Part shown: piece after piece, positions 45,031 through 55,685 of the stretch
How the letters are laid out: each line of letters opens with the position of its first letter
Numbering within the stretch: the stretch's first letter is position 1
NCBI RefSeq assembly: GCF_024508315.1
Contig: NZ_CP101987.1
Span: 1,116,001 to 1,180,000, forward strand
Reading direction: 5' to 3'
Source: Cellulomonas xiejunii
Lineage (GTDB): Bacteria > Actinomycetota > Actinomycetes > Actinomycetales > Cellulomonadaceae
Length of the DNA: 64,000 nucleotides
The notes under the pieces: generated by a model
What the model was told of the DNA's origin: nothing
What the model saw: only the letters and a program-made list of their open reading frames with translations
Database searches by the model: none
Translations under genes and position numbers: made by a program

Positions 45031-45036
45031 TGACCC

Positions 45037-46719
45037 GTGACTCCCGACCAGCTCGCCGACGCACTGCGCGGCGCTCTCGTGCACGCCGTCGACGACGGCA
45101 CGTTCGCCCTCGACCCGGCCGCGATCCCGGCCAGTGTGCACATCGAGCGACCCCGCCAGCGCGAGCACGGCGACTGGTCGACCAACGTCGCGCTGCAGCT
45201 CGCCAAGAAGGCGGGGATGAACCCCCGCGCGTTCGCCGAGGAGCTCGCGCGCCGACTCGGTGACGTCCCCGGGATCGCCGCGGTCGAGATCGCCGGGCCC
45301 GGCTTCCTCAACATCCGCCTCGACGCGGCCGCCGCCGGCGAGCTCGCGCGCGGCATCGTCGAGCAGGGCGCGGCGTACGGCCGCAACGACACGTTCGCGG
45401 GCCTCAAGGTCAACCTCGAGTTCGTGTCCGCCAACCCCACGGGCCCGCTGCACATCGGTGGCGTGCGCTGGGCGGCCGTCGGCGACGCGCTGGCACGCGT
45501 CCTCGCGGCGTCGGGTGCCGACGTCACGCGGGAGTACTACTTCAACGACCACGGCGCGCAGATCGACCGGTTCGCGCGCTCGCTCGTCGCTCGCGCGCGG
45601 GGCGAGGAGGCCCCCGAGGACGGGTACGGCGGGCAGTACATCACCGAGATCGCCGACCAGGTCGTCGCCGACGCGCTCGCGGCCGGTGAGCCTGACCCGC
45701 GCACGCTGCCCGACGACGAGGCGCGCGAGGCCTTCCGTGCCCGTGGCGTCGAGCTGATGTTCGCCGAGATCCGGCAGTCGCTGCACGACTTCGGCGTCGA
45801 CTTCGACGTGTACTTCCACGAGGACTCGCTGCACGAGTCCGGCGCCGTGGACCGCGCCGTCGCACGCCTGCGCGAGTCCGGCCACATGTACGAGGCCGAC
45901 GGCGCGCTGTGGCTGCGGACCACCGAGTTCGGCGACGACAAGGACCGCGTCGTCATCAAGTCCGACGGTGAGGCGGCGTACATCGCGGGCGACATCGCGT
46001 ACTACCTGGACAAGCGCGAGCGCGGCTTCGACCGCGTCGTCATCATGCTGGGCTCGGACCACCACGGGTACGTCGGCCGGATGATGGCCGTGTGCGCGGC
46101 GTTCGGGGACACCCCGCACGTGAACCTCGAGCTGCTCATCGGACAGCTGGTCAACCTCGTCAAGGACGGCGAGCCCGTCCGGATGTCCAAGCGCGCGGGC
46201 ACGATCATCACGATCGACGACCTCGTCGAGGCCGTCGGCGTCGACGCCGCGCGGTACGCGCTGTCGCGATCGTCGTCCGACCAGCAGATCGACCTCGACC
46301 TCGACCTGCTCGCCAAGGCCACCAACGAGAACCCCGTCTACTACGTGCAGTACGCGCACGCGCGCACTGCCGCGGTCGGCCGCAACGCCGCCGAGGCCGG
46401 CGTGCGCCGGGAGGACGGCTTCGACGCCTCCCTGCTTGACCACGAGTCCGAGGCCAAGCTCCTCGGCCTGCTGGCCGACTTCCCGCGGGTCGTCGCCCAG
46501 GCCGGGGACCTGCGCGAGCCGCACCGCGTCGCGCGCTACGCCGAGGAGGTCGCCGGTGCGTACCACAAGTGGTACGACCAGAAGCGCCGCGTCGTGCCGT
46601 GGGGCGACGAGGAGATCACCGACGCGCACCGCACGCGCCTGTGGCTCAACGACGCGACCCGCCAGGTGCTCGCGAACGCGCTCGGCCTGCTCGGGGTGAG
46701 CGCGCCGGAGCGGATGTGA
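45037..46719 (+). CDS. argS: Arginyl-tRNA synthetase
   Basis: 560 aa. Charges tRNA-Arg. The class I HIGH motif appears as [20 protein letters not shown] and KMSKS as RMSKRAGT; the N-terminal Arg-S domain (residues 1-90) and the C-terminal anticodon-binding DALR domain are present. GTG start with a leaderless promoter. The stop overlaps lysA (GTGA), and argS-lysA is a familiar actinobacterial pair. A substrate, tRNA-Arg(CCG), is encoded 4.2 kb upstream. Confidence 0.97.
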   Translation: MTPDQLADALRGALVHAVDDGTFALDPAAIPASVHIERPRQREHGDWSTNVALQLAKKAGMNPRAFAEELARRLGDVPGIAAVEIAGPGFLNIRLDAAAAGELARGIVEQGAAYGRNDTFAGLKVNLEFVSANPTGPLHIGGVRWAAVGDALARVLAASGADVTREYYFNDHGAQIDRFARSLVARARGEEAPEDGYGGQYITEIADQVVADALAAGEPDPRTLPDDEAREAFRARGVELMFAEIRQSLHDFGVDFDVYFHEDSLHESGAVDRAVARLRESGHMYEADGALWLRTTEFGDDKDRVVIKSDGEAAYIAGDIAYYLDKRERGFDRVVIMLGSDHHGYVGRMMAVCAAFGDTPHVNLELLIGQLVNLVKDGEPVRMSKRAGTIITIDDLVEAVGVDAARYALSRSSSDQQIDLDLDLLAKATNENPVYYVQYAHARTAAVGRNAAEAGVRREDGFDASLLDHESEAKLLGLLADFPRVVAQAGDLREPHRVARYAEEVAGAYHKWYDQKRRVVPWGDEEITDAHRTRLWLNDATRQVLANALGLLGVSAPERM

Positions 46720-48098
46720 CCGCCGAGCCCCTCGGCGTGCCGTGGTCGTCCGGCGTCGTGCGCGGCGCCGACGGTGCCGTGCGGGTCGCCGGCGTCGACG
46801 TCCGGGACCTCGCGGCCACGCACGGTACGCCCGCGTACGTCGTCGACGAGGCGGACGTGCGCGCCCGTGCGCGTGCCTACCGCACGGCCTTCGAGACCGC
46901 GTGCGCGCAGGTCGGCACGGGTGTGGACGTCTACTACGCGGGCAAGGCCCTGCTGACCCGCGCGGTCGCGCGGTGGGTGCACGACGAGGGGCTCCGGGTC
47001 GACACGGCGAGCGGCGGGGAGCTGGCCGTCGCGCTGGCGGCGGGCGTCCCGGGTGCGCACCTCGGCCTGCACGGCAACAACAAGTCCGACGACGAGCTGC
47101 GTGCGGCTCTCGACGCGGGCGTCGGGCGCATCATCGTCGACTCGCTCGTCGAGGTGGACCGTCTCGCCGCACTCGTCCGCGAGCACCGCGGGCCCGCCGG
47201 GGCGCCGGCGCCCGTGATGGTCCGCGTCACGACGGGCGTGCACGCCGGCGGGCACGAGTTCATCTCCACGGCCCACGAGGACCAGAAGTTCGGGCTGTCG
47301 CTCGCCGCGGGCCCCGACGGCGGAGACAGCCCTGCGCTCGCGGCCCTGCTGCGCGTCCTGGACCACCCCGAGCTGCACCTGCTCGGCATCCACTCGCACA
47401 TCGGCTCGCAGATCCTCGACCCGTCGGGGTTCGCGGTCGCGGCGCACCGCGTGCTCGCGCTGCGCGCGGCGCTGCGGGAGCGGACGGGCGTGCTGGTCGA
47501 CGAGGTGGACCTCGGCGGCGGCTACGGCATCGCGTACCTGCCGCACGAGGTCCCGCTCGACCCCGACCGCATCGCCAAGGAGGTCGCGCAGGCCGTGGCC
47601 GACGCGGCGCGCGAGCTCGGGACGCCGCTGCCGCGGCTGTCGATCGAGCCGGGGCGTGCGATCGTCGGGCCCCCGGGCCTGACGCTGTACACGGTCGGGA
47701 CGGTCAAGCCGGTGCGCCTCGACGACGGCCGCGTGCGCACCTACGTGTCGGTCGACGGCGGCATGAGCGACAACATCCGTCCCGCGCTGTACGGCGCGCA
47801 GTACCACGCCGCGATCGTGTCGCGCGTGTCGGACGTCGCGCCGGTGCTGGCCCGGGTCGTCGGCAAGCACTGCGAGAGCGGCGACATCGTGGTCCACGAG
47901 GTGCAGCTGCCGGGCGACGTGCGCGCCGGCGACCTGCTCGCCGTGGCCGCCACGGGTGCCTACGGGCGCTCGATGGCGTCGAACTACAACCTCCTGACGC
48001 GTCCGCCGGTCGTCGCCGTCACGGCGGGGGAGTCGCGCGTGCTCGTGCGGCGCGAGACGGTCGAGGACCTGCTCGCGCTGGACGTCGCCGCCACCTGA
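46716..48098 (+). CDS. lysA: Diaminopimelate decarboxylase
   Basis: 460 aa. Last step of lysine synthesis, removing CO2 from meso-diaminopimelate; PLP enzyme of fold type III. The pyridoxal lysine is in [13 protein letters not shown] near residue 72, phosphate site DLGGGYGI, and the active-site Cys region GKHCESGD in the second domain. GTG start overlaps the argS stop. The hom-thrC-thrB operon of the same aspartate family lies 1.5 kb downstream. Confidence 0.96.
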   Translation: MTAEPLGVPWSSGVVRGADGAVRVAGVDVRDLAATHGTPAYVVDEADVRARARAYRTAFETACAQVGTGVDVYYAGKALLTRAVARWVHDEGLRVDTASGGELAVALAAGVPGAHLGLHGNNKSDDELRAALDAGVGRIIVDSLVEVDRLAALVREHRGPAGAPAPVMVRVTTGVHAGGHEFISTAHEDQKFGLSLAAGPDGGDSPALAALLRVLDHPELHLLGIHSHIGSQILDPSGFAVAAHRVLALRAALRERTGVLVDEVDLGGGYGIAYLPHEVPLDPDRIAKEVAQAVADAARELGTPLPRLSIEPGRAIVGPPGLTLYTVGTVKPVRLDDGRVRTYVSVDGGMSDNIRPALYGAQYHAAIVSRVSDVAPVLARVVGKHCESGDIVVHEVQLPGDVRAGDLLAVAATGAYGRSMASNYNLLTRPPVVAVTAGESRVLVRRETVEDLLALDVAAT

Positions 48099-48099
48099 G

Positions 48100-48678
48100 C
48101 CGCCCGTCGCGCGCGACAACCGCCTCGCGCTGCGGGTCCACGCGCGCGTCGCCGGCGAGCTCGTCCCGGGCGTGCGCGTCGACGACGTGCGGCTCGATTA
48201 CCGCGGCACGGCGAACCCGTTCGGCGCGGGCCGCGCCGTGGTCACGTACACGCTCACCAACGCGGGGAACGCGCGTCTGCTGCCGAGCGAGTCCGTCACC
48301 GTCGCGGGGCCGGGCGGCGTCGGTACCCGCACGGTCGTCGTGACCGGCGCGCAGGAGGTCCTCGCGGGCTCGACCGTGCGGCGCACGGTCGGGGTCGACG
48401 GGGTGCTGCCCGCGTTCCGTCTGGAGGCGGCCGTGGCCGTCACAGGCGAGGCGGTCGGCATCGGTGGCGGCGACCTCGCCGCGGACCGCGCGACGGCCGC
48501 CGGGGCGGCCGTGCCGTGGGCGGCGCTGGCCCTGGTGCTCGTGGTCGTCGGGGGCGCGGTCCTCGTCGGGCTGCGCGACGGGCGTGGACGCGGGGTGACG
48601 ACGTCCGCCACGCCGGCCCCCACCACGCCGGCCCCCGACGCGCCGGCCCCGGACGCCGACGGCCCCGACCCGCGCTGA
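48100..48678 (+). pseudogene. Beheaded surface-protein gene (WxL/DUF916-like C-terminal part)
   Basis: Starting 2 nt after the lysA stop, the frame reads NRLALRVHARVAGELVPGV, then YRGTANPFGAGRAVVTYTL-TNAGNARL, a beta-sandwich region, a membrane helix (VPWAALALVLVVVGGAVLVG) and a Pro/Ala/Thr tail. This matches the C-terminal half of DUF916-type (WxL peptidoglycan-domain) membrane-anchored proteins. The signal peptide and the N-terminal half are missing and no ribosome site is seen; GTG at 48172 is the only possible internal start. A deletion junction close to 48100 is inferred. Confidence 0.6.
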
Positions 48679-48691
48679 GCGCGTCGGGGCC
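48661..48691. terminator. Stem-loop between the remnant and heme oxygenase
   Basis: GGCCCCGAC and GTCGGGGCC (bulged), with GCGC pairs inside, surround the remnant's stop codon. It separates convergent units and could work on both strands. Confidence 0.55.
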
Positions 48692-48707
48692 GACCGGGAC
48701 GTCGAGG

Positions 48708-49376
48708 TCAGACGACGTGCACCGCCGCGAGGTCGACGAACACCGCCCGGTTGAGCCGGAACGCGACGCGCGCCTCCTCGACCACCTCGTCGCGCTGCGC
48801 GGGTGTGAGGTCGAGCGCGTCGAGGCGCTCGCGGTAGACGTCCTTGAACGGCTTGAGCTTGTGGATCTGCGGGAAGTCGTAGAACGACACGCCCGCGCCG
48901 CTCAGCCCGTGGTGGCGCTCGATCATGCGCTTGAGGATCTGCCCGCCCGACAGGTCCCCGAGGTACCGCGTGTACGCGTGGGCGGCGTAGCGGGGCAGGT
49001 CGTCGCCGACCGCCTCGAGCCGTGCGACGTAGTCCGCGGTCGCGGGAAGCACGCGCACCTGCGTGCGCCAGTCCCCGCCGAGCAGGTGGGCGAGGTCCGC
49101 CTCGATCGCGGGGACGCGCACGAGCTCGGGGAACACCAGGCCGCCGTCGGCACCCGCCGCGACGAGGCGGTCGCCGGCGGCCTCGAGGGCGGTGTACACC
49201 GCGTGCTGCTGCGCGGCGAGGTCGACGTAGCCGGCGAGCGGCAGCGTGCCGCCGACGAGGTGCTCGACGAAGTCGGACCGCTCGGCCGCCTCGTGGTCCG
49301 CCCGCGTGCCGTCGCGCAGCGCGGCCGACAGCGGGGGAGCCGGGTCGAGGACCTGGTCGGGGGTCGTTGCGGTCAT
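48708..49376 (-). CDS. hmuO: Heme oxygenase (biliverdin-producing)
   Basis: 222 aa, cytosolic. Opens heme to biliverdin, CO and free iron, chiefly for iron supply from heme. The proximal histidine is H28 in ADHEAAERSDF; the distal helix has YLGDLSGGQILKR with the family Gly pair. ATG at 49376; the 22-codon upstream extension is not needed. An iron-box-like site lies 73-91 nt upstream, in keeping with the DtxR control known for Corynebacterium hmuO. No heme transporter genes are in the window. Confidence 0.92.
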   Translation of the reverse strand: MTATTPDQVLDPAPPLSAALRDGTRADHEAAERSDFVEHLVGGTLPLAGYVDLAAQQHAVYTALEAAGDRLVAAGADGGLVFPELVRVPAIEADLAHLLGGDWRTQVRVLPATADYVARLEAVGDDLPRYAAHAYTRYLGDLSGGQILKRMIERHHGLSGAGVSFYDFPQIHKLKPFKDVYRERLDALDLTPAQRDEVVEEARVAFRLNRAVFVDLAAVHVV

Positions 49377-49448
49377 GACGTGGGCTCCCGGGGTGCTGCG
49401 CGTGACGGCGGCGAGTGTTGCTGACGATGTGTCAGGACCCACGGTAGA

Positions 49449-49467
49449 TCACGTGAGGCTGTCCTAA
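49449..49467 (-). promoter_or_regulatory. Candidate DtxR/IdeR/DmdR iron box for heme oxygenase
   Basis: Read on the minus strand the 19 bases are TTAGGACAGCCTCACGTGA. By eye this agrees at about 14 of 19 positions with the actinobacterial iron box TTAGGTTAGGCTCACCTAA. The position upstream of hmuO fits iron repression. Confidence 0.55.
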
Positions 49468-49536
49468 CAAGGCCGGGCGTCCGGGACGTCCGCGCCCGTA
49501 GCCCGGACGGCCGCCACGGCGCGCTGTCACCCCCTC

Positions 49537-49542
49537 TATCCT
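49537..49542 (+). promoter_or_regulatory. -10 hexamer (TATCCT) for hom-thrC-thrB
   Basis: CTCTATCCTGGG lies 90 nt before the hom start, giving a leader of about 84 nt. No convincing -35. Confidence 0.4.
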
Positions 49543-49632
49543 GGGCGCGACCGAGGCGCGGCCCTGTGCGGCGTCCCGGACCGACGACCCACCCGGCGGC
49601 CCCGTCGACCGCCCCGCTCGGAAGGCACCTGC

Positions 49633-50949
49633 GTGGCCCTCAGCCCCGGCACCCACCCGCCCCTGCGCGTCGCCGTCCTCGGCTGCGGCGTCGTCGGGAC
49701 GGAGGTCGTGCGCCGCCTGGTGACGGAGAGCGACGAGCTCGCCGCGCGCGTCGGTGCCCGGCTCGAGCTGGTCGGGGTGGCCGTCCGCTCGCTGGACGCC
49801 GAGCGTGACCCCGTCGTGGACCGCGCGCTGCTCACGACGGACGCCGAGTCGCTCGTCGCCCGCGCGGACGCGGTCGTCGAGCTCATGGGGGGCATCGAGC
49901 CGGCCCGCACACTGGTGCTGCGGGCGATCGAGCACGGTGCGTCGGTCGTCACGGCGAACAAGGCGCTGCTGGCCCAGGACGGCCCGGCGCTGTACGACGC
50001 GGCCGACGCGGCCGGTGTCGACCTCTACTTCGAGGCCGCCGTCGCCGGTGCGATCCCCATCGTGCGTCCGGTCCGGGAGTCGCTCGCGGGTGACACCGTG
50101 CAGCGCGTGCTCGGCATCGTCAACGGCACGACCAACTACGTGCTGGACTCGATGACCACCGAGGGCCTCGGGCTCGCCCAGGCCGTCAAGGAGGCCCAGG
50201 TCCTGGGCTACGCCGAGGCGGACCCCACGGCCGACGTCGAGGGCTACGACGCCGCGGCGAAGGCCGCGATCCTCGCGTCGCTCGCGTTCCACACGCGCGT
50301 CGCCCTGGACGACGTCGACCGGGTCGGCATCACGGCGCTCACCGCAGACGACGTCACCTGGGCCGAGCGCACGGGGCACGTGCTCAAGCTCCTCGCGGTC
50401 GCGGAGCGCGCCCGCGCGGCGGACGGCAGCGAGGGCGTGCTCGTGCGCGTCCAGCCCACGCTGGTGCCGTCCGACCACCCGCTCGCGGGGGTGCGTGGCG
50501 CCTTCAACGCGGTGTTCGTCGAGGCGGAGGCCGCCGGCGAGCTCATGTTCTACGGGCGCGGCGCGGGCGGGGCGCCGACGGCGTCGGCCGTCCTCGGCGA
50601 CCTGGTCTCGGTGGCGCGTCACCGCGTGCTGGGCGGCAGGGGTCCCGTCGAGTCGTCCCACGCGGACCTGCCCGTCCTCGACGGCGGCGAGGCACGCTCG
50701 CGCTACCAGGTGCGCCTCGAGGTCGACGACCGTCCGGGCGTCCTGGCACGCGTGGCGGCCGAGCTGGCCGCGCAGGGCGTGTCGATCGAGTCCGTGCGCC
50801 AGACCCTGCAGGGCACGGGCGACGACGTGTCGGCCACCCTCGTCATCACCACCCACACCGCTCCCGAGCGTGCCGTGCGTGCGACGGTGGACGCGGTCGC
50901 CGCGCTCGACGTCGTGCGCGGCGTCGTGTCCGTGCTGCCGGTGCTCTGA
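49633..50949 (+). CDS. hom: Homoserine dehydrogenase
   Basis: 438 aa. Reduces aspartate semialdehyde to homoserine. Nucleotide-binding [12 protein letters not shown] near residue 16, catalytic region [13 protein letters not shown] and the Lys/Asp residues after it, and a C-terminal ACT domain ([19 protein letters not shown]) that in this family gives threonine feedback inhibition. GTG start with GGAAGG about 8 nt upstream. First gene of the threonine operon. Confidence 0.97.
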   Translation: MALSPGTHPPLRVAVLGCGVVGTEVVRRLVTESDELAARVGARLELVGVAVRSLDAERDPVVDRALLTTDAESLVARADAVVELMGGIEPARTLVLRAIEHGASVVTANKALLAQDGPALYDAADAAGVDLYFEAAVAGAIPIVRPVRESLAGDTVQRVLGIVNGTTNYVLDSMTTEGLGLAQAVKEAQVLGYAEADPTADVEGYDAAAKAAILASLAFHTRVALDDVDRVGITALTADDVTWAERTGHVLKLLAVAERARAADGSEGVLVRVQPTLVPSDHPLAGVRGAFNAVFVEAEAAGELMFYGRGAGGAPTASAVLGDLVSVARHRVLGGRGPVESSHADLPVLDGGEARSRYQVRLEVDDRPGVLARVAAELAAQGVSIESVRQTLQGTGDDVSATLVITTHTAPERAVRATVDAVAALDVVRGVVSVLPVL

Positions 50950-50984
50950 ACCCCAACCCCACCCACGCGAGGAACCCCACCCCC

Positions 50985-52076
50985 ATGGCTCACCAGTGGC
51001 GCGGCGTCATCGCCGAGTATGCCGACCGTCTGCCCGCCCACGTCACCGAGCGCGTCGTCACGCTGGGGGAGGGCGGCACGCCGCTCGTGCACGCCCCCGT
51101 GCTGTCGCAGCGCACGGGCGCCGACGTGCACGTCAAGGTCGAGGGGATGAACCCGACCGCGTCCTTCAAGGACCGCGGGATGACGACGGCGATCTCCGCG
51201 GCCGCCGCGCGCGGCGCGAAGGCCGTGGTGTGCGCGTCGACGGGCAACACGTCCGCCTCGGCCGCCGCCTACGCCACCCGCGCCGGCATGGTCTGCGCGG
51301 TGCTCGTGCCGGACGGCAAGATCGCGATGGGCAAGCTCAGCCAGGCGATCGCGCACGGCGCGCGCCTGCTGCAGGTCGACGGCAACTTCGACGACTGCCT
51401 GATCGCGGCACGCAAGCTCGCCGAGGCGTACCCCGTCGAGCTGGTGAACTCGGTCAACCCCGACCGGATCGAGGGCCAGAAGACCGCGGCGTTCGAGATC
51501 GTCGACGCGCTCGGTGACGCTCCCGACATCCACTGCCTGCCCGTCGGCAACGCGGGCAACATCACGGCGTACTGGAAGGGCTACCGCGAGTACGCGGGCC
51601 TCGACGCAGGCGAGGGCGTGCCCGCCCTGGCCACGCACACGCCGGTGATGTGGGGCTTCCAGGCCGCAGGCGCCGCGCCCATCGTGCTCGGCTACCCGGT
51701 GGACGCCCCCGAGACCATCGCGACCGCCATCCGCATCGGCAACCCCGCCTCCTGGCAGCAGGCGGAGGAGGCGCGGGACGTCTCCGGCGGCGTCATCGAG
51801 TCGGTGACCGACGAGCAGATCCTCGCCGCGCACCGCGTGCTGTCCGCCGAGGTCGGGGTCTTCGTCGAGCCCGCGTCGGCGGCGGGTGTCGCCGGCCTGC
51901 TGTCGCGGGCCGAGCGCGGCCTGGTGCCCGCGGGCGCGCGGATCGTCGTGACGGTGACGGGTCACGGCCTGAAGGACCCGCAGTGGGCGCTGCGCACGGC
52001 GGACGGCAGCGAGGTGCAGCCGCAGCGCCTGTCGACCGACGTGGTGTCCATCGCTCACGCGCTCGGCCTGGGCTGA
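50985..52076 (+). CDS. thrC: Threonine synthase
   Basis: 363 aa. PLP enzyme turning O-phosphohomoserine into threonine. Pyridoxal lysine in [12 protein letters not shown] near residue 59, phosphate loop [14 protein letters not shown], fold type II; this is the short actinobacterial form. It is 35 nt after hom with a GAGGAA ribosome site. thrB follows after 3 nt. Confidence 0.97.
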   Translation: MAHQWRGVIAEYADRLPAHVTERVVTLGEGGTPLVHAPVLSQRTGADVHVKVEGMNPTASFKDRGMTTAISAAAARGAKAVVCASTGNTSASAAAYATRAGMVCAVLVPDGKIAMGKLSQAIAHGARLLQVDGNFDDCLIAARKLAEAYPVELVNSVNPDRIEGQKTAAFEIVDALGDAPDIHCLPVGNAGNITAYWKGYREYAGLDAGEGVPALATHTPVMWGFQAAGAAPIVLGYPVDAPETIATAIRIGNPASWQQAEEARDVSGGVIESVTDEQILAAHRVLSAEVGVFVEPASAAGVAGLLSRAERGLVPAGARIVVTVTGHGLKDPQWALRTADGSEVQPQRLSTDVVSIAHALGLG

Positions 52077-52079
52077 GAC

Positions 52080-53057
52080 GTGCGTCTGCACGCCGCGCAC
52101 GTCCGGGTCCGCGTCCCGGCGACGTCCGCCAACCTCGGCCCCGGCTTCGACGCTCTCGGCCTGGCCCTGGGCCTGCACGACGAGCTCGAGGTGCGTGCGC
52201 TCGGCACCGCCGACGTGCGCGTCGAGGTGCAGGGCGAGGGTGCCGGGGCCGTCCCCGACGACGAGACGCACCTGGTGGTGCGTGCGCTGCGCGTCGCGCT
52301 CGACCACGTCGGTGCGCCGCAGACCGGGCTGCACCTGGTGTGTCACAACCGGGTGCCGCACGGACGGGGCCTGGGGTCGTCGGCCGCTGCGGTCGTCGCC
52401 GGGATCCTGGCCGCACGGGGCCTGGTGGCCGAGCCCGAGGCGCTCGACGACGACGTGGCGCTCGCGCTCGCGACGCAGCTCGAGGGGCACCCGGACAACG
52501 CCGCCCCGGCACTGCTCGGCGGGTTGACCGTCGCGTGGACCGAGGACCCGGGCGCCGCGCCCGCGGCCCCGGCGGGGGCACACGGCCCCGGCCCGGTGCG
52601 CGCCGTGAGGCTCGCCGTGCACGGCGACCTCCAGCCCGTCGCCATCGTCCCGCCGGGTCACCTCTCGACGCGCGCCGCCCGGGGCGTGCTGCCCGACCAG
52701 GTGCCGCACGCCGACGCAGCGTGGCAGGCGGGCCGCGCCGCTCTGCTCGTCGAGGCGCTCGGTCGTCGACCCGACCTGCTCCTGGCCGCGACGGGCGACC
52801 GGCTGCACCAGGGGTACCGCCGCGAGGTCATGCCGGCCTCGCTCGCGCTCGTCGAGGCCCTGCGCGCCCGTGGCGTCGCGGCCGTCGTGTCGGGCGCCGG
52901 CCCGACCGTGCTCGTGCTGGCGCGCCGGCTTCCCGGTGGTGGCAGCGACGCGGACGAGGCGATCGCCGAGGCGTTCGGGGGCGTCATGGCCGGGTGGCGG
53001 GTGCTGCCGCTGCCGGTGGACACCGCGGGCGGGTCGGTCACGGCGATGCTCGACTGA
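52080..53057 (+). CDS. thrB: Homoserine kinase
   Basis: 325 aa GHMP kinase, phosphorylates homoserine for ThrC. N-terminal VRVPATSANLGPGFDALGLAL, ATP loop PHGRGLGSSAAAVVAG near residue 100, and the C-terminal VSGAGPTVLVLA glycine-rich motif. GTG start 3 nt after thrC. Last gene of the operon. Confidence 0.97.
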   Translation: MRLHAAHVRVRVPATSANLGPGFDALGLALGLHDELEVRALGTADVRVEVQGEGAGAVPDDETHLVVRALRVALDHVGAPQTGLHLVCHNRVPHGRGLGSSAAAVVAGILAARGLVAEPEALDDDVALALATQLEGHPDNAAPALLGGLTVAWTEDPGAAPAAPAGAHGPGPVRAVRLAVHGDLQPVAIVPPGHLSTRAARGVLPDQVPHADAAWQAGRAALLVEALGRRPDLLLAATGDRLHQGYRREVMPASLALVEALRARGVAAVVSGAGPTVLVLARRLPGGGSDADEAIAEAFGGVMAGWRVLPLPVDTAGGSVTAMLD

Positions 53058-53406
53058 GCCGTCCCCGTCGGGTGACGGGTGCCGGCGGGTGAACCCCCGC
53101 AAGGCACCATGAGGGCGGATGCCGCAATGCTAGGCTGGGCCGCGTTCCCCGGACCTCGTCCTCCGGCCCCCTGCGGATCCGACTGTGATCCGCCGGTGGA
53201 CCCCATCACGGTCCCCGGCTCCCCGACCACCTCCTGGATCCTGCCGGACGGTCACCCGAGTCGACGACGAGGGGAACACCCCGCCAGCGCTTGCAGACGT
53301 CGTCGTACGCGACGCGCGTGGCACCACTCCGCCTGGTCATGCCGAGCGGCCGCAGGCCCCCGCCCGGGCGGACCGGGTGGGCCCCGACGAGGGGGAAGGA
53401 TCCTTC
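53058..53406 (+). promoter_or_regulatory. 349-nt region before rho: promoter and long leader
   Basis: No gene is supported. A -10-like TAGGCT at 53131-53136 would give a leader of about 265 nt. Stems are visible at 53064-53079 (CCCGTC/GACGGG), possibly ending the threonine operon, and at 53173-53193 (GCGGATC/GATCCGC) inside the leader. A long rho leader fits Rho autoregulation known in other bacteria; that link is inferred. GGGGGAAGGA just before 53401 is the ribosome site. Confidence 0.45.
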
Positions 53407-55440
53407 GTGACAGACACCATCGACGCCGCCACGGCAACCACGGGCGGCTCGGGCTCGGGCAGCATCTCCGCGATGCGACTCCCCGAGCTGCAGGCGCTCG
53501 CCTCGCAGCTCGGCGTCAAGGGCACGAGCAAGATGCGCAAGGGCGACCTGGTGCAGGCGATCTCCGACGCGCGCTCCGGTGAGCGCCCGCAGGCGCTCGA
53601 GGCGCGCGCGACCACGCGTCGTGCGCAGGCCGTCGTGGAGGAGCACCCCGCGACGACCGCGCCCGTCGAGGACGCCCCCACGGAGCGTCCGGCGCGCAGC
53701 CGGCAGCGTACGGGCGGCCGCGAGGCGCTCGCGGGTCTCGAGGCCGCGCTGGACGCGCGCCTCGCACCCCCCGAGCAGCGCGACGACCGCGCCGCGCGTG
53801 CCGCGGAGGCCGTCGGCACCGTCACGGGGGAGCGTCGCTCCCGCCGTGCAGGCCGTGGTGCCGGCGCGCCCGCGGCGCCCGAGGTCGCGCAGCCGGTCGA
53901 CGAGCCCGGCGAGCGGCAGGACGACGACCGTCAGCGGGGCGCACGCCAGGGCGACCGCCAGCAGGGCGACCGCCAGCAGGGCGACCGCCAGCAGGGCGAC
54001 CGCCAGCAGGGCGACCGCCAGCAGGCGGAGCGCCAGGGCGGCGAGCGCCCGCAGGGCGAGAACCGGCCGGCCGGCCAGGCGGGTCCTGCGGCGCAGGGCG
54101 CCAACGACCGGCTGGACGACGACGAGCGGGGCGGCCGTCGCCGCCGCTCGCGCGACCGCTTCCGCGACCGGGACCGTGACCGCAAGCGCGGGCGCACCCG
54201 CACCGGGCAGGGCGACCTCGCGGGCCTCGACGAGGTCGAGGTGACCGAGGACGACATCCTGCTCCCCGTCGCCGGCATCCTCGACGTGCTCGACTCGTAC
54301 GCCTTCGTGCGGACCACGGGGTACCTGCCGGGACCGAACGACGTCTACGTGTCGCTCAACCAGGTCAAGAAGAACGGCCTGCGTCGCGGTGACGCGATCA
54401 CCGGCGCCGTCCGCCAGCCCCGTGAGGGCGAGCAGACGCCCGCCGCGGGCAACCGCCCCAACAAGTTCAACGCGCTGGTCCGGCTCGACACCGTCAACGG
54501 GTTGCCGCCGGACGAGGCGCGCGAGCGTCCCGACTTCGCCAAGCTGACGCCGCTGTACCCGCAGGACCGGTTGCGCCTCGAGACCGAGCCCGGTCGCCTC
54601 ACGCCGCGCGTGATCGACATCGTCGCGCCCATCGGCAAGGGCCAGCGCGGCCTCATCGTCGCGCCGCCCAAGGCGGGCAAGACGATCATCATGCAGCAGA
54701 TCGCCAACGCGATCACGACGAACAACCCTGAGGTCCACCTCATGGTCGTGCTCGTCGACGAGCGGCCCGAAGAGGTCACGGACATGGAGCGGACCGTGAA
54801 GGGCGAGGTCATCGCCTCGACCTTCGACCGCCCCGCGTCCGACCACACGATCGTCGCGGAGCTCGCGATCGAGCGGGCCAAGCGCCTGGTCGAGCTCGGT
54901 CAGGACGTCGTCGTGCTGCTCGACTCGCTCACCCGGCTGTCGCGGGCCTACAACCTCGCGGCGCCGGCCTCGGGCCGGATCCTGTCCGGTGGTGTGGACG
55001 CCTCGGCGCTCTACCCGCCCAAGCGCTTCTTCGGCGCCGCGCGCAACATCGAGAACGGCGGCTCCCTGACGATCCTCGCCTCGGCCCTGGTCGAGACGGG
55101 ATCGAAGATGGACGAGGTCATCTTCGAGGAGTTCAAGGGCACCGGGAACATGGAGCTGCGCCTGTCGCGCTCGCTCGCGGACAAGCGCATCTTCCCGGCG
55201 GTGGACGTCAACGCGTCCGGCACCCGCCGCGAGGAGGTCCTCATGAGCAACGACGAGCTGAAGATCGTCTACAAGCTGCGTCGCGTGCTCGGCGGCCTCG
55301 ACCAGCAGCAGGCCATCGAGCTGCTGCTGGGCAAGCTGCGCGAGACCAAGTCGAACGTGGAGTTCCTGCTGCAGGTGCAGAAGACGACGCCGGGGCACAA
55401 CGCTCCCGGCCTCGAGGACGGCGTCGGCAAGGTCGTCTGA
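53407..55440 (+). CDS. rho: Transcription termination factor Rho with actinobacterial insertion
   Basis: 677 aa; RNA-dependent hexameric helicase/ATPase. GTG at 53407 with a GGAAGGA site at 6 nt. N-terminal SAP-like helices ([18 protein letters not shown] region, about 22-60) are split from the RNA-binding domain by some 210 low-complexity residues. This insert is rich in Arg, Gln, Asp and Gly and includes five tandem GDRQQ units. The primary RNA-binding OLD fold begins near [22 protein letters not shown]. The ATPase core has Walker [12 protein letters not shown], Walker [12 protein letters not shown] and the R-loop. Such inserts are known in actinobacterial Rho and raise RNA affinity. Confidence 0.96.
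   Translation: MTDTIDAATATTGGSGSGSISAMRLPELQALASQLGVKGTSKMRKGDLVQAISDARSGERPQALEARATTRRAQAVVEEHPATTAPVEDAPTERPARSRQRTGGREALAGLEAALDARLAPPEQRDDRAARAAEAVGTVTGERRSRRAGRGAGAPAAPEVAQPVDEPGERQDDDRQRGARQGDRQQGDRQQGDRQQGDRQQGDRQQAERQGGERPQGENRPAGQAGPAAQGANDRLDDDERGGRRRRSRDRFRDRDRDRKRGRTRTGQGDLAGLDEVEVTEDDILLPVAGILDVLDSYAFVRTTGYLPGPNDVYVSLNQVKKNGLRRGDAITGAVRQPREGEQTPAAGNRPNKFNALVRLDTVNGLPPDEARERPDFAKLTPLYPQDRLRLETEPGRLTPRVIDIVAPIGKGQRGLIVAPPKAGKTIIMQQIANAITTNNPEVHLMVVLVDERPEEVTDMERTVKGEVIASTFDRPASDHTIVAELAIERAKRLVELGQDVVVLLDSLTRLSRAYNLAAPASGRILSGGVDASALYPPKRFFGAARNIENGGSLTILASALVETGSKMDEVIFEEFKGTGNMELRLSRSLADKRIFPAVDVNASGTRREEVLMSNDELKIVYKLRRVLGGLDQQQAIELLLGKLRETKSNVEFLLQVQKTTPGHNAPGLEDGVGKVV
53939..54027 (+). 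repeat. 15-bp tandem repeat inside rho encoding GDRQQ
   Basis: Five nearly perfect copies of a GGCGACCGCCAGCAG unit, followed by degenerate relatives ([13 protein letters not shown]). Copy number could vary between strains by slippage without breaking the frame. Confidence 0.85.
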
Positions 55441-55455
55441 CCCGACCGGACGCCT

Positions 55456-55494
55456 CGACGGCCCCGTACCCGTCTGGCGGGGACGGGGCCGTCG
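55456..55494 (+). terminator. Stem-loop terminator after rho
   Basis: CGACGGCCCCGT and ACGGGGCCGTCG are exact 12-bp complements, with CCCG/CGGG extending inside one mismatch. It begins 16 nt after the rho stop. Confidence 0.8.
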
Positions 55495-55565
55495 GCGTTC
55501 GGTGCTGTCGGCGCGTCAGCGGGCCCACCGGCACCTGATGCCCTCGTCGAGGGCGTCCGGGCTCC

Positions 55566-55595
55566 TTGCCCGGGGGTCGTCGGCCTCCCTACGAT
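55566..55595 (+). promoter_or_regulatory. Promoter-like TTGCCC-18-TACGAT before the alcohol dehydrogenase
   Basis: TTGCCC (55566) and TACGAT (55590-55595) with 18-nt spacing, about 90 nt before the start codon. Confidence 0.45.
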
Positions 55596-55685
55596 CGCAG
55601 GCACCCCCACGCCCGTCCGCGGCGCCACCCCCGACGGTCGCCGCTCCGGCCCGCCGGCGACCGTCGGCACGGCGAGAGGACTGCC

